Positions 1-7,751 are shown, counted from the first letter of the stretch. The stretch: 13,254 nt of DNA from Deltaproteobacteria bacterium UBA5756 (GCA_002418985.1 DIFE01000094.1:1-13254), one strand, 5' to 3'. Translations and numbers: made by a program. Notes: generated by a model not told the origin, from the letters alone.

Positions 1-18
1 GGGGTTTCCGGACGGACA

Positions 19-1572
19 CTAACTACTCTTCGCAAACAACTGGTCCAGCAGTTCCTTTGAAGGTTTCTTCGTTACAAGGCTCACCCCGACGTAAAGGACA
101 AAACATCCTATCAGAAGGATCCACTCCATGGTGCCCATGCCGATCACCTTCTTGCTGAAGACGAGATAGCCGCCGACCAGGCTGGCGATCGTTCCGTAGA
201 TCACTGTGGCGATGGCGCCCCATTTAGTCGCACCCTTCCAGTAATACGACATTGCCGTCACGAAGAAGAATATCGCGCCGAGGCCCATGGCGGCAAGGCC
301 CATGAACACGGAAAGGAGCTCGGGCGGTCTTTTCCACGTCCAGTAAAAGGGCAGGAAGAGGAAAAAGGCGATGAGGAAATAGGACAGCCTGATGAGCGTC
401 TTGTCTTTCACGGTTGGCCGCCACAGGGTGATGATATCACGGGTCACGTTGGCGCTCATGATCATGACCATGCCTGCGAGAGTTGAAAGGGTCGCCGCGA
501 AGAGGCCCATGACATAGAGGGTCTGAAGTGGGATGCCGCCGATGGCATAGGTGAGCAGAGGAGCGGCAAGGTCGGCCTTCCAGGGTTCTATCTTGAAGAG
601 TTCGGGGCCGAAAAATATCCGGGCAATAAGGCCGTTGGTGGAAGCTGCGAGCATGACCGGTATGCCTGTAATGGCCCAGACGATGAGGACGAGGATCCAG
701 AATTCCTTCTTGTTCATTTTTTTCATCCCGAGGAATCTCCCCAGGTTATGGGGAAACCCTATGGCCATGGTGAAGAAGATGAGGGGAATCGAGAGAAGTC
801 CGACCCAGCTCGAGAAGAATTCCGTCGGTCCTGTTGATGGAAGGTCAGGCCGTACCAGCTGCAGTAGTCTGGGATCCTGCGCAAGGATTTGCGTCGATAT
901 CTCCGTGAAACCGCCGGATTTCACGAGGGCGACGATGCCGACCACCATGCCGACTATACCAAGAAAGCCGCCCTGGAAGGCCATGGACCAGTTAGTACCG
1001 ACGTAGCCGCCAAGGACCATGTAGATCCAGGCGATGAAGACGCCGAGGAAGAGACACAGCGCGGGAGGAAAACCGGTGACGGCATACCAGACGCCGCCCG
1101 CGGCCTTCAACTGTCCGACCGAATAGATGAAAAGGAAGAAAAGCATACTGATGCTGACCAGGGTCTGGAGGCCTTTGGATTCATAACGGCGGCCCATGAG
1201 TTCCGGTACCGTCGCGGCGCCAAGCTTCACCGCGAATTCTCTGGTTTTGGCGGAGGCAACCCAGAGGCAGGGGATGACACCGATGAGACTCCACATACCG
1301 GCGAACCACATACCGGAAAATCCGACAGAATATACGATGCCCGTGCTGCCGCAAAAGGCCCAGCCTGAAAGGTATGACGCCGAGAGGGCGCAACCGGTGA
1401 CTACGGGCCCCATGTCGCGTTTACCGACGAGGTACTCGTCGAAGGAACTCCATTGTTTTTTTGCGAGCAGTCCCAGCAGAATGGAGATACCGAGCAGGAC
1501 TGCTATGCCGACAGACGAACTGACCGCCATTGTAGTAGTAATTTCAGGAATGGGCAGAAATTGTGAATTCAT
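19..1572 (-). CDS. Sodium:solute symporter family (SSF) permease, probably for a monocarboxylate
   Basis: A 517-aa polytopic membrane protein of the SSS/SSF family (LeuT fold), which imports small organic solutes with sodium. Family hallmarks are visible: FDEYLVGKRDMGP after the first helix (residues 44-56), SASYLSGW (64-71), GGYVGTNWSMAFQGG (189-203) and AATLSTLAGM then TRDI (360-382), the region that holds the Na+ site hydroxyls in the family. A dozen or so hydrophobic segments fill the rest, and length is typical. The substrate is not readable; general resemblance to acetate/monocarboxylate permeases is inference. I chose the ATG at 1572 rather than an upstream in-frame start because AGGAGGT lies 7 nt before it. 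That Shine-Dalgarno is inside the end of the 36-aa gene just upstream (gap 5 nt), so the two are surely one transcript. The Cache-protein gene lies 195 nt further upstream on the same strand. Confidence 0.93.
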   Translation of the reverse strand: MNSQFLPIPEITTTMAVSSSVGIAVLLGISILLGLLAKKQWSSFDEYLVGKRDMGPVVTGCALSASYLSGWAFCGSTGIVYSVGFSGMWFAGMWSLIGVIPCLWVASAKTREFAVKLGAATVPELMGRRYESKGLQTLVSISMLFFLFIYSVGQLKAAGGVWYAVTGFPPALCLFLGVFIAWIYMVLGGYVGTNWSMAFQGGFLGIVGMVVGIVALVKSGGFTEISTQILAQDPRLLQLVRPDLPSTGPTEFFSSWVGLLSIPLIFFTMAIGFPHNLGRFLGMKKMNKKEFWILVLIVWAITGIPVMLAASTNGLIARIFFGPELFKIEPWKADLAAPLLTYAIGGIPLQTLYVMGLFAATLSTLAGMVMIMSANVTRDIITLWRPTVKDKTLIRLSYFLIAFFLFLPFYWTWKRPPELLSVFMGLAAMGLGAIFFFVTAMSYYWKGATKWGAIATVIYGTIASLVGGYLVFSKKVIGMGTMEWILLIGCFVLYVGVSLVTKKPSKELLDQLFAKSS

Positions 1573-1577
1573 TCGTC

Positions 1578-1688
1578 CTACCTCCTGGTGACTATGTACG
1601 TCCCGATAAAGGTCATGAGAAAGAGGCCGATGATCATTGACCACCAGATGTACCACGGAAACATAGGATCAGGTTGAACTGGATTCAT
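1578..1688 (-). CDS. 36-aa single-helix membrane protein, putative small accessory subunit of the symporter
   Basis: A short ORF starting MNPVQPDPMFPWYIWW, followed by one hydrophobic helix (about residues 12-33) and ending TRR. The ATG at 1688 has a GGGGGT Shine-Dalgarno-like run 6 nt upstream. Its last codons, AGG AGG TAG, double as the Shine-Dalgarno of the symporter, whose ATG is 5 nt beyond the stop. This is strong evidence that the ORF is translated and coupled to the symporter. Very small one-helix proteins encoded directly upstream of SSF permeases are a known association (symporter small accessory proteins). Membership in that family is inferred from position, size and topology, not from an alignment. 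It probably aids folding, stability or activity of the permease in the cytoplasmic membrane. Confidence 0.75.
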   Translation of the reverse strand: MNPVQPDPMFPWYIWWSMIIGLFLMTFIGTYIVTRR

Positions 1689-1883
1689 TGTGCTACCCCC
1701 TTTTGGTTTGTTTTCCCACTGTTGCGTAGGGTGTATACCCGCTGCACTTGCATCTCCTTAAGTGGTGGACAGCCAGTCCGGGCGGATTGTCTTTCTTGAT
1801 AAACGGCCGATGCTCGGGCGCACCGATAGGTATCGAAAGGAAACGCGTTTACGCGAAAGTGCCCTTAGGGCTGTATACCGGGA

Positions 1884-2777
1884 TTATTCGAGGTATATGC
1901 CCGAGCCCACGTAAAAAACGTCAGCCCCGTACTTCACTTTCTTCACGTAGGTTTCCTTATCGGAAGGTTTGGTGGTTCGTGGTTTTGGCCATGAGTAGAT
2001 GATCCACCCGCTGTCTTTTGCGGCCAGCATGGTGATCATGTCCTTAATGAAAAACTTTCCCCTGCTGTCCTGCAAGGCGAGCACGTTCTTTCCCTCATGT
2101 TGTGGAAAGGCGGGATTGACGACGTCGGCCCCCTTCTGATCGACGACGAAGACGTATGTCGTGAGGTAGTTGAACTCCCCCGTCTTGTCTCGCAGGACAG
2201 GGAAGGCTTTGCGCCCATCTTTTCTCACCAGTTCCGCCGCCTCATCGACTATGTCGACGACGAAGACCTTCTCGGGCCTCATCTCGTACAGTCCGCTGCC
2301 CACGATGTAGCCCTTCCCCGAGGGTGCCTTGACGTACTTGACGAAAGATGTCTTCCACGAAGCGATCTCCTGTCCCGGTTTGAACCAGACATAGTGGGAC
2401 CATCCCTGTGTCTTAAAGGGATAGTCCGTTACCTCCCTGATGAACCACGCGATGAAAGGTTTTCCCATGGCGTCCTTGAGGTTTATCTGGTTTTTCCCCT
2501 CCAGTTCGGGCCGGGTGGGATTGAGGACGACGTTGCCCTTCGTATCTATGACAAATACGTAGGTATCGTCATGGAGCCATTTGCCGCCTTTCTTCCGGAA
2601 GTCCGCAAAGACCGCCTCTCCTTTTTGAGCGACCGCCTGCGCGGCGTCCTCGACGATGCTGAGAACCTGTTTCGTTTCGGGGTACTTAATGTCCGTTGAC
2701 TGGGAGAGAACGGAGAGTGGAAACAACAGTGAAGCGACGATTACTGCGAGTGTGAATGCTGAGCTGAGCTTACCCAT
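1884..2777 (-). CDS. Exported protein made of two tandem Cache domains
   Basis: A 297-aa protein with a signal peptide (hydrophobic residues about 8-24, likely cut near VLS-QS) and then two homologous Cache-type sensor domains (about 36-165 and 172-296). The copies match segment by segment: TYVFVIDTKGNVVLNP / TYVFVVDQKGADVVNP, then ExEGKN-like P..EGKN (near 90-96 and 225-231), and both finish with VGSG(L/I)Y. Cache domains bind small organic ligands such as carboxylates outside the membrane, usually on chemoreceptors or kinases. Here there is no membrane anchor after the signal peptide and no output domain, so it is more likely a free periplasmic binding protein. The symporter pair downstream on the same strand suggests a shared ligand, which is inference. 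The ATG at 2777 follows AGGGGGT by 6 nt. A weak CGCG-TAAA-CGCG hairpin before a T-rich stretch (1844-1855) lies 28 nt past the stop. Confidence 0.85.
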   Translation of the reverse strand: MGKLSSAFTLAVIVASLLFPLSVLSQSTDIKYPETKQVLSIVEDAAQAVAQKGEAVFADFRKKGGKWLHDDTYVFVIDTKGNVVLNPTRPELEGKNQINLKDAMGKPFIAWFIREVTDYPFKTQGWSHYVWFKPGQEIASWKTSFVKYVKAPSGKGYIVGSGLYEMRPEKVFVVDIVDEAAELVRKDGRKAFPVLRDKTGEFNYLTTYVFVVDQKGADVVNPAFPQHEGKNVLALQDSRGKFFIKDMITMLAAKDSGWIIYSWPKPRTTKPSDKETYVKKVKYGADVFYVGSGIYLE

Positions 2778-2802
2778 AGTGAACCCCCTGCCGTAGTGTC
2801 AT

Positions 2803-2816
2803 ATGCCCGAAGGCAC
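2803..2816 (-). other. UUCG-tetraloop hairpin in the leader of the Cache gene
   Basis: On the minus strand GTGCC-TTCG-GGCAT folds into a 5-bp stem (one G-U pair) closed by a C(UUCG)G tetraloop, an unusually stable motif. It lies between the predicted promoter and the Shine-Dalgarno of the Cache gene, about 25 nt before the start codon. It may stabilise the leader; no U-tract follows, so it is not a standard terminator. Confidence 0.45.
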
Positions 2817-2861
2817 GTATTTCCCCATTTGACACAACAAGCGCCCTAGCCCAAGCAATAC

Positions 2862-2891
2862 ATAATACAAAAGGCTTGCAGGAGTAAACAA
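2862..2891 (-). promoter_or_regulatory. Putative sigma70-type promoter of the Cache gene
   Basis: Minus strand: TTGTTT (2886-2891) and TATTAT (2862-2867) separated by 18 nt, in an AT-rich part of the 206-nt gap upstream of the Cache gene. The implied leader is about 75-80 nt and contains the UUCG hairpin. Called by consensus match only. Confidence 0.4.
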
Positions 2892-2983
2892 AAAAATTTC
2901 AATAAACACTCTTCTGGAGGGCAACCACCCGTTACTTACGGGGTTATCCACGGCAATTTTATTTTCTTCGCGGACATATTTCC

Positions 2984-3772
2984 TCAGGAGCCGGTAAAAA
3001 CAGGTTTTCTTTTTTCCAGGAATGCCCGTGCCGCTTCGGCATGGTCATGGGTCTCGGAAAGAAGGGACAATTGCGACGAGATATAATCGAGATGGGACCT
3101 CAGTGTGCTTGTTGTTCCCTGGTAGACGGCCCGTTTCATCATTTTCACCGCCAACGGGGGCTTTTGGGCGATCCTGGAGGCGAGTTTCATGGTTTCCTCC
3201 ATCAGGTTCTCGTGGGGCACCACCCTGTTGACGATGCCCAGTGAAAGCGCCTCCCCTGCGTCAAGTACATCGGCGGTCAGGAAAAGTTCCAGCGCCTTCG
3301 AGACACCTACAAGCCTTGGCAGGAACCACGCCCCTCCGTCACCGGGGACGAGTCCCATCTGGATATAGGATTCACCGAGCTTCGCCCTGTCGGACGAGAC
3401 CCTGATGTCGCACATGATGGCCATGTCCATGCCGGCCCCCATGGCCGCTCCGTTTATTGCCGCTATCACGGGTTTATCGATGTCCTCCAGGGTTAGGATG
3501 ATGCGATGGACCCCTTCCCAGAGAAACCGTTTCATGTCCCATGACCTGAGCTTTCCCTCTGCCATGTCGCGGATGTCGCCTCCCGAGCAGAAGGTATCTC
3601 CGGTGCCGGTGACGACGATGACGTTTACGGCATCGTCGTCTCTTGCCTCCTTGAGGTAATCGCGCCACAGCCCGATCATTTCCGGGCTGAATGCGTTGCG
3701 GGCGTCCGGCCTGTTGATGGTTAGTACGGATATATTCTCCTGTCTGGAGTAAAACATGTGCGGTGTACCCAT
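2984..3772 (-). CDS. Enoyl-CoA hydratase/isomerase (crotonase) family protein
   Basis: A 262-aa crotonase-fold protein, full length for the family; members act on acyl-CoA thioesters in the cytoplasm and are usually trimers or hexamers. The two oxyanion-hole segments are present: FCSGGD (61-66) and NGAAMGAGMD (107-116), followed by MCDIR and a GLVPGDGGAWFLPRLVG stretch (140-156). Aligned by eye to rat mitochondrial enoyl-CoA hydratase, the catalytic Glu144 position is Asp116 and Glu164 is Tyr136, so simple hydratase chemistry is doubtful; isomerase, hydrolase or another crotonase reaction is possible. The ATG at 3772 has AAGGAT about 11 nt upstream, a little far. It is transcribed divergently from the EF-G/birA/coaX operon and stands alone, so its pathway (fatty, aromatic or amino acid acyl-CoA breakdown) cannot be read from context. 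Confidence 0.9.
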   Translation of the reverse strand: MGTPHMFYSRQENISVLTINRPDARNAFSPEMIGLWRDYLKEARDDDAVNVIVVTGTGDTFCSGGDIRDMAEGKLRSWDMKRFLWEGVHRIILTLEDIDKPVIAAINGAAMGAGMDMAIMCDIRVSSDRAKLGESYIQMGLVPGDGGAWFLPRLVGVSKALELFLTADVLDAGEALSLGIVNRVVPHENLMEETMKLASRIAQKPPLAVKMMKRAVYQGTTSTLRSHLDYISSQLSLLSETHDHAEAARAFLEKRKPVFTGS

Positions 3773-3893
3773 TGTCTGTCTTTATCCTTTTTGTTTAAGA
3801 GATTTTCGGCGCCGTTGACGCCCGCTAACAGTAAAGCACTTTCCGGTGCCGGTTTTCAAGTGGCCAAAAGCCCTTTGCTTTCAGCCTTCTTTG

Positions 3894-3923
3894 TTGACTT
3901 TTGCATCGTCTTAGGTCTATATC
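3894..3923 (+). promoter_or_regulatory. Putative promoter of the EF-G/birA/coaX operon
   Basis: TTGACT (3894-3899), an 18-nt spacer, then TATATC (3918-3923). Transcription would begin near 3930, only a few bases before the ATG at 3934, giving an almost leaderless mRNA. This agrees with the lack of a Shine-Dalgarno there. It also argues against initiation at the in-frame TTG at 3901. Confidence 0.45.
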
Positions 3924-3933
3924 TTATGCGAAA

Positions 3934-5976
3934 ATGAAAAAGCAAGATACGCGGCTTTCCAGGATAAGGAACATAGGGATTGCCGCTCACATCGACGCCG
4001 GAAAGACGACGGTGACGGAGCGCATCCTTTACTACACCGGCCGGACCCACAAGATCGGAGAGGTCCATGAGGGTACGGCCGTCATGGACTATCTGCCTCA
4101 GGAACAGGAGCGCGGCATAACCATTACGTCCGCAGTGACGACGCTTTACTGGGAGGACCACGAGATCCAGCTTATCGACACCCCGGGGCATGTCGACTTT
4201 ACCATCGAGGTGGAACGGTCGCTGAGGGTCCTTGACGGAATGGTGGCCATTTTCTGCGGAGTGGGCGGTGTGGAGCCACAGACCGAAACGGTCTGGCATC
4301 AGGCGGACAAATATCACGTTCCCCGCATCGCCTTTATCAATAAACTCGACCGCATCGGGTCCGACTTTTTTCGTGTCATCGACCTGATTGTGGAAAAGTT
4401 CGGGGCAGATCCCATACCGCTCCAGATCCCCCTGGGAAGGGAGGACGGTTTTTACGGTGTCGTAGACCTCATCACGATGCAAGCCGTAGCCTGGGATGAA
4501 GAGGACCTCGGGGCCACGCACCGGACGATCTCCATACCGCAGGAATACAAGGAGCAGGCGGCTTTCTACCGGGAGAACCTCTTCGACAAGCTGTCCCTTT
4601 ATGATGATGAACTGATGGAACTCTACCTGGAAGGCAAAGACATAGAGCCTTCCAGGATCTACGGTGCGCTTCGCAAAGGCACCATCGCCTTGAGGTGTGT
4701 TCCCGTGCTGTGCGGTGCGGCCCTGAGAAACAAGGGAATCCAGCCGCTCCTTGATGCCATAGTGCGTTATCTGCCGTCGCCTCTCGATGTTCCTCCCGTA
4801 ACGGGTGAGAACCCGCAGACGAAAGAACTGGAGGAACGCCAGGCGAGCGACGACGAGGATCTGGCTGCACTGGCATTCAAGATAGTCATGGAGGAGGGAA
4901 GGAAACTCACTTATATCAGGATCTACTCGGGGTCGATAAAAGTGGGGGGAGACGTCTACAACGTCAACCTGGGGAAGAAGGAAAAAATATCACGCATCTA
5001 TAAGATGCATGCCAATCATAAAGACCGCGTGGAAGAGGCAAGGGCGGGGGCTATCGTCGGCATCGTCGGTCTCAAGGAGACCTCGACGGGACATACCCTG
5101 ACGCAGGCCAAACCCATTCTTCTGGAGCCGATCGAGGTCTATGAGCCGGTCATCTCCATCGCGGTTGAGGCGGCCCGGAACGTGGATCAGGAAAAGCTCA
5201 TGCTTGCACTCCAGAGAATAGCTCAGGAAGATCCCACATTTGTTCTCAGGACCGATGAAGACGCATACCAGACCATCGTTTCGGGGATGGGTGAACTTCA
5301 CCTTGACGTCATCATGCATCGGATCAGGGAGGAGTTCGGCATCGACCTCACCGTCGGCAAGCCGCAGGTGGTATATAAAGAGAGCATCGAAGGGTCGGTA
5401 TCCCGCGAGCACACCTTTGAGAAGGTCATAAACAATACGCCGTGCAAGGGTTGGGTTTCCATTGCCGTTGCGCCGAACGTACGGGGGGAGGGCAATCTCA
5501 TCATCTCCCGGATAGCCGAGGACAATCCCGTCTATCCCCTCGTAAACGCCATAGAGGAAGGTATCGAAGAGGCGTCCAATATCGGTGTCCTCAAAGGGTA
5601 CCCGCTGACGGACGTTCGGGTTGAAATCAACGATGCAACCTTCAATAACCCCGAGTTCGCCAGACTTACATTGAAAATGGCAGCCCATGACGCGTTGCGG
5701 GATGCCTGTCAGCAGGCGGGGCCGGTATTGCTCGTGCCGGTCATGTCGCTGACGGTCACGGTACCCAACGAGTTCCTCGGTGATATCATCGCCGATCTTA
5801 ATTCCCGTAAATGCCACATCGCCAACATTACGACGAAAGACAAATATACCATTGTTGAAGCTAATGCCCCCCTTACGAACATGTTCGGGTATTCGACCGA
5901 TATCCGGTCCCTTTCCCAGGGACGGGCCTCTTTTACGATGTATTTTTCCCATTACGACAGGATAGAGAATGGATAA
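3934..5976 (+). CDS. fusA: Elongation factor G-like translational GTPase (EF-G paralogue)
   Basis: A 680-aa five-domain GTPase. All G motifs are present: AHIDAGKT (18-25), RGITI (60-64), DTPGHVDF (82-89), NKLDR (136-140) and a CGAALRNKGIQPLLDA segment. Domains II-V follow, ending in FGYSTDIRSLSQGRASFTM as in EF-G. EF-G drives ribosomal translocation and, with RRF, recycling. In domain IV the usual QSGGRGQ(Y/F) segment after the GKPQV.Y(K/R)E motif is missing, and the tip loop reads NDATFNNPEF with no His where E. coli EF-G has His583. This suggests a specialised paralogue (recycling-type EF-G2, or a ribosome-associated factor) rather than the housekeeping EF-G; which subfamily needs a tree. 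No rpsL/rpsG/tuf neighbours, unlike the str operon. The ATG at 3934 is chosen as the methionine just before the P-loop region; no Shine-Dalgarno is evident. The stop overlaps birA by 8 nt. Confidence 0.88.
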   Translation: MKKQDTRLSRIRNIGIAAHIDAGKTTVTERILYYTGRTHKIGEVHEGTAVMDYLPQEQERGITITSAVTTLYWEDHEIQLIDTPGHVDFTIEVERSLRVLDGMVAIFCGVGGVEPQTETVWHQADKYHVPRIAFINKLDRIGSDFFRVIDLIVEKFGADPIPLQIPLGREDGFYGVVDLITMQAVAWDEEDLGATHRTISIPQEYKEQAAFYRENLFDKLSLYDDELMELYLEGKDIEPSRIYGALRKGTIALRCVPVLCGAALRNKGIQPLLDAIVRYLPSPLDVPPVTGENPQTKELEERQASDDEDLAALAFKIVMEEGRKLTYIRIYSGSIKVGGDVYNVNLGKKEKISRIYKMHANHKDRVEEARAGAIVGIVGLKETSTGHTLTQAKPILLEPIEVYEPVISIAVEAARNVDQEKLMLALQRIAQEDPTFVLRTDEDAYQTIVSGMGELHLDVIMHRIREEFGIDLTVGKPQVVYKESIEGSVSREHTFEKVINNTPCKGWVSIAVAPNVRGEGNLIISRIAEDNPVYPLVNAIEEGIEEASNIGVLKGYPLTDVRVEINDATFNNPEFARLTLKMAAHDALRDACQQAGPVLLVPVMSLTVTVPNEFLGDIIADLNSRKCHIANITTKDKYTIVEANAPLTNMFGYSTDIRSLSQGRASFTMYFSHYDRIENG

Positions 5977-6934
5977 TCTCAGCGAAGTGCTCCGGCATCT
6001 GCGCGACGCCAGTTCCTTTATATCGGGCGATCACATTGCCGGGAAACTGGGCGTGTCGCGGACGGCGGTCTGGAAATACATGAACCAGCTTGAGCGCTAC
6101 GGATACACTATCGACAAGTCGAAGGGAAAAGGTTACCGTATCGTCGATACGCCTGACAGAGTCTATGGCTGGGAGATAGACCGGTGGCGGACTTCCGCAA
6201 GGATTGGATCGAAGATCATCCACCGCGACAGGCTGGATTCGACAAACGCCTTTGCTTTCAAACAGGCCCTTGCAGGTGAAGCGGAGGGCACGTGTGTGGT
6301 TGCCGAATCCCAGGACAAGGGCAAAGGCAGACTTGGCAGGAAATGGTCGTCGCCCACAGGAAAGAACATTTATCTTTCCGTAATCCTGCGTCCCTCGGTT
6401 CATCCCTCAATAGTATATCCGGTGACCTTTCTGTCGTCTCTGGCCGTATCGGACACGATCGATCAACTGACGGGTATAAAAGCGACACTAAAATGGCCCA
6501 ACGATGTACTCATCAACGGCAGAAAGATATCGGGCACGCTGATCGAGCTTTCCACCGAGGCCGACATGGTCCGGTTCGTTGTCATCGGCATTGGTTTCAA
6601 CATTAACATGCAGCCGGAAGATATGGACGACCTGATCAAGGCGACGGCGACATCCCTGTTCATGGAAACAAAAAAAACTTTTGAAAGGTCGAGGGTGTGT
6701 GGTATTCTTTTGTCGAATCTTGAAAGATATTATGATCTTTTCAAGGCAGACGGCTCCCGGGCAATTTGTGATATCTGGGAGGAAAGGGCGCAGATCCGGG
6801 GCAAACACCTTGAGATCAATCAGATGGGAGAGGTCTTCATCGGTACAGCGAAAGGTATCGACCGCGATGGAGCCATCCTTCTTGATATAAAAGGCACCAC
6901 GAAAAAAATCCTTGCAGGAGACGTGAACTTCTAA
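5969..6934 (+). CDS. birA: Bifunctional biotin--[acetyl-CoA-carboxylase] ligase / biotin operon repressor
   Basis: A 321-aa BirA with all three parts. An N-terminal winged helix (residues about 1-60) carries the HTH GDHIAGKLGVSRTAVWKYMNQL and a wing ending GKGYRI. The catalytic domain has the biotinyl-AMP loop GKGRLGRKW (118-126; the Arg matching E. coli Arg118 is kept), KWPND (175-179) and GRKISG (184-189). A C-terminal SH3-like domain ends the protein. It makes biotinyl-5'-AMP from biotin and ATP, transfers biotin to a lysine of biotin-dependent carboxylases, and as a holo-repressor can bind a biotin operator; no bio genes or clear operator lie in this window. The ATG overlaps the EF-G stop, with AGGA 6-7 nt upstream, and the stop overlaps the coaX ATG (TAATG), so translation is coupled on both sides. 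Confidence 0.95.
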   Translation: MDNLSEVLRHLRDASSFISGDHIAGKLGVSRTAVWKYMNQLERYGYTIDKSKGKGYRIVDTPDRVYGWEIDRWRTSARIGSKIIHRDRLDSTNAFAFKQALAGEAEGTCVVAESQDKGKGRLGRKWSSPTGKNIYLSVILRPSVHPSIVYPVTFLSSLAVSDTIDQLTGIKATLKWPNDVLINGRKISGTLIELSTEADMVRFVVIGIGFNINMQPEDMDDLIKATATSLFMETKKTFERSRVCGILLSNLERYYDLFKADGSRAICDIWEERAQIRGKHLEINQMGEVFIGTAKGIDRDGAILLDIKGTTKKILAGDVNF

Positions 6935-7716
6935 TGCTACTCGTTATCGATATCGGAAACACCAATATTGTTTTTGGCGTCTATCACGAAGGCAAGCTTC
7001 TTAATCACTGGAGACTGAGTACGGCCCTGACGAAGACGGTCGATGAATATGCCATACTCCTCAACAGCCTTCTGTACATAGAAAAGATACGCCTCAGCGA
7101 GATACACAGCGCCATCGTATCCTGTGTCGTACCACCGCTGCTCATCCCTTTTGAGATCGTTTGTAGGAAATACATCGGCATCATGCCGATAGTGGTCGAG
7201 CCCGGCATAAAAACGGGCATGCCGGTACTGTACGAAAATGCCACCGAACTCGGAGCCGATAGGATCGTGAACGCCGTGGCCGGTTATGAGAAATACAAGA
7301 AAGCGCTTATCATTGTCGATTTCGGTACCGCCACCACCTTTGATTACATCACCCCGAAGGGCGAATATGCAGGCGGCTCCATCGCCCCGGGTATCCTTAT
7401 CTCCCTCGACGCCCTTTTCGAACGGGCGTCAAAGCTGCCCCGGGTTGAGCTTGTCCAGCCCAAGACACTCATCAACAAGAATACGGTCCAGGCAATGCAG
7501 GCTGGTATCACCTACGGCTATGCGAGCCTCGTCGACGGCATTGTCAAGAGAATGAAAGGTGAAGTCAGGACCGACCCCCTCGTCATCGCCACGGGCGGCC
7601 TGTCAAGCCTGATCTATAAAGGTTCTGAAACAATCGACGTTGTCGATGAGTTCCTTACCCTTGAAGGCCTGAAGATACTCTACGAAAAGAACAAGGAGCA
7701 TCATAAGTTTAAGTAA
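6934..7716 (+). CDS. coaX: Type III pantothenate kinase
   Basis: A 260-aa acetate-and-sugar-kinase-fold enzyme catalysing the first step of CoA synthesis, ATP-dependent phosphorylation of pantothenate; the type III form typically needs a monovalent cation and is insensitive to CoA feedback. Motifs: DIGNTN phosphate loop (6-11), ELGADR with the catalytic Asp109 (105-110), DFGTATTFD (129-137) and GGSIAPG (147-153). Length is normal. The start codon shares its A with the birA stop, with an upstream AGGAG. Pairing of birA with coaX is common in bacteria and links two cofactors of acyl-CoA metabolism. The gene ends 5 nt before a 7-bp-unit repeat array. Confidence 0.95.
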   Translation: MLLVIDIGNTNIVFGVYHEGKLLNHWRLSTALTKTVDEYAILLNSLLYIEKIRLSEIHSAIVSCVVPPLLIPFEIVCRKYIGIMPIVVEPGIKTGMPVLYENATELGADRIVNAVAGYEKYKKALIIVDFGTATTFDYITPKGEYAGGSIAPGILISLDALFERASKLPRVELVQPKTLINKNTVQAMQAGITYGYASLVDGIVKRMKGEVRTDPLVIATGGLSSLIYKGSETIDVVDEFLTLEGLKILYEKNKEHHKFK

Positions 7717-7721
7717 AGACA

Positions 7722-7751
7722 GGTAATAGGCAATGGGTTATAGGTAATAGG
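7722..7751 (+). repeat. Heptamer array (consensus GGTAATR), G-rich on plus strand
   Basis: Four 7-bp units plus GG: GGTAATA, GGCAATG, GGTTATA, GGTAATA. It begins 5 nt after the coaX stop and is followed about 23 nt later by an array in the opposite orientation. The central 14 nt (7736-7749 region) can pair with the opposite array, so the transcript could form a long imperfect hairpin downstream of coaX. Confidence 0.8.

Noticed and set aside
2097..2699. 200-codon open frame on the plus strand
   Set aside because: Antisense to the double-Cache gene; no family features.
2923..2945. Stem-loop (AACC-CCGT / ACGG-GGTT with bulges) after the crotonase gene as a terminator
   Set aside because: Bulged and followed by no U-tract on either strand.
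3843..3852. CCGG-TG-CCGG as an operator of the divergent crotonase/EF-G promoters
   Set aside because: Only 4-bp arms, and the flanks are not symmetric; too short to claim a regulator site.
4990..5952. 320-codon open frame on the minus strand
   Set aside because: Lies wholly antisense to the EF-G-like gene, whose motifs are unmistakable.
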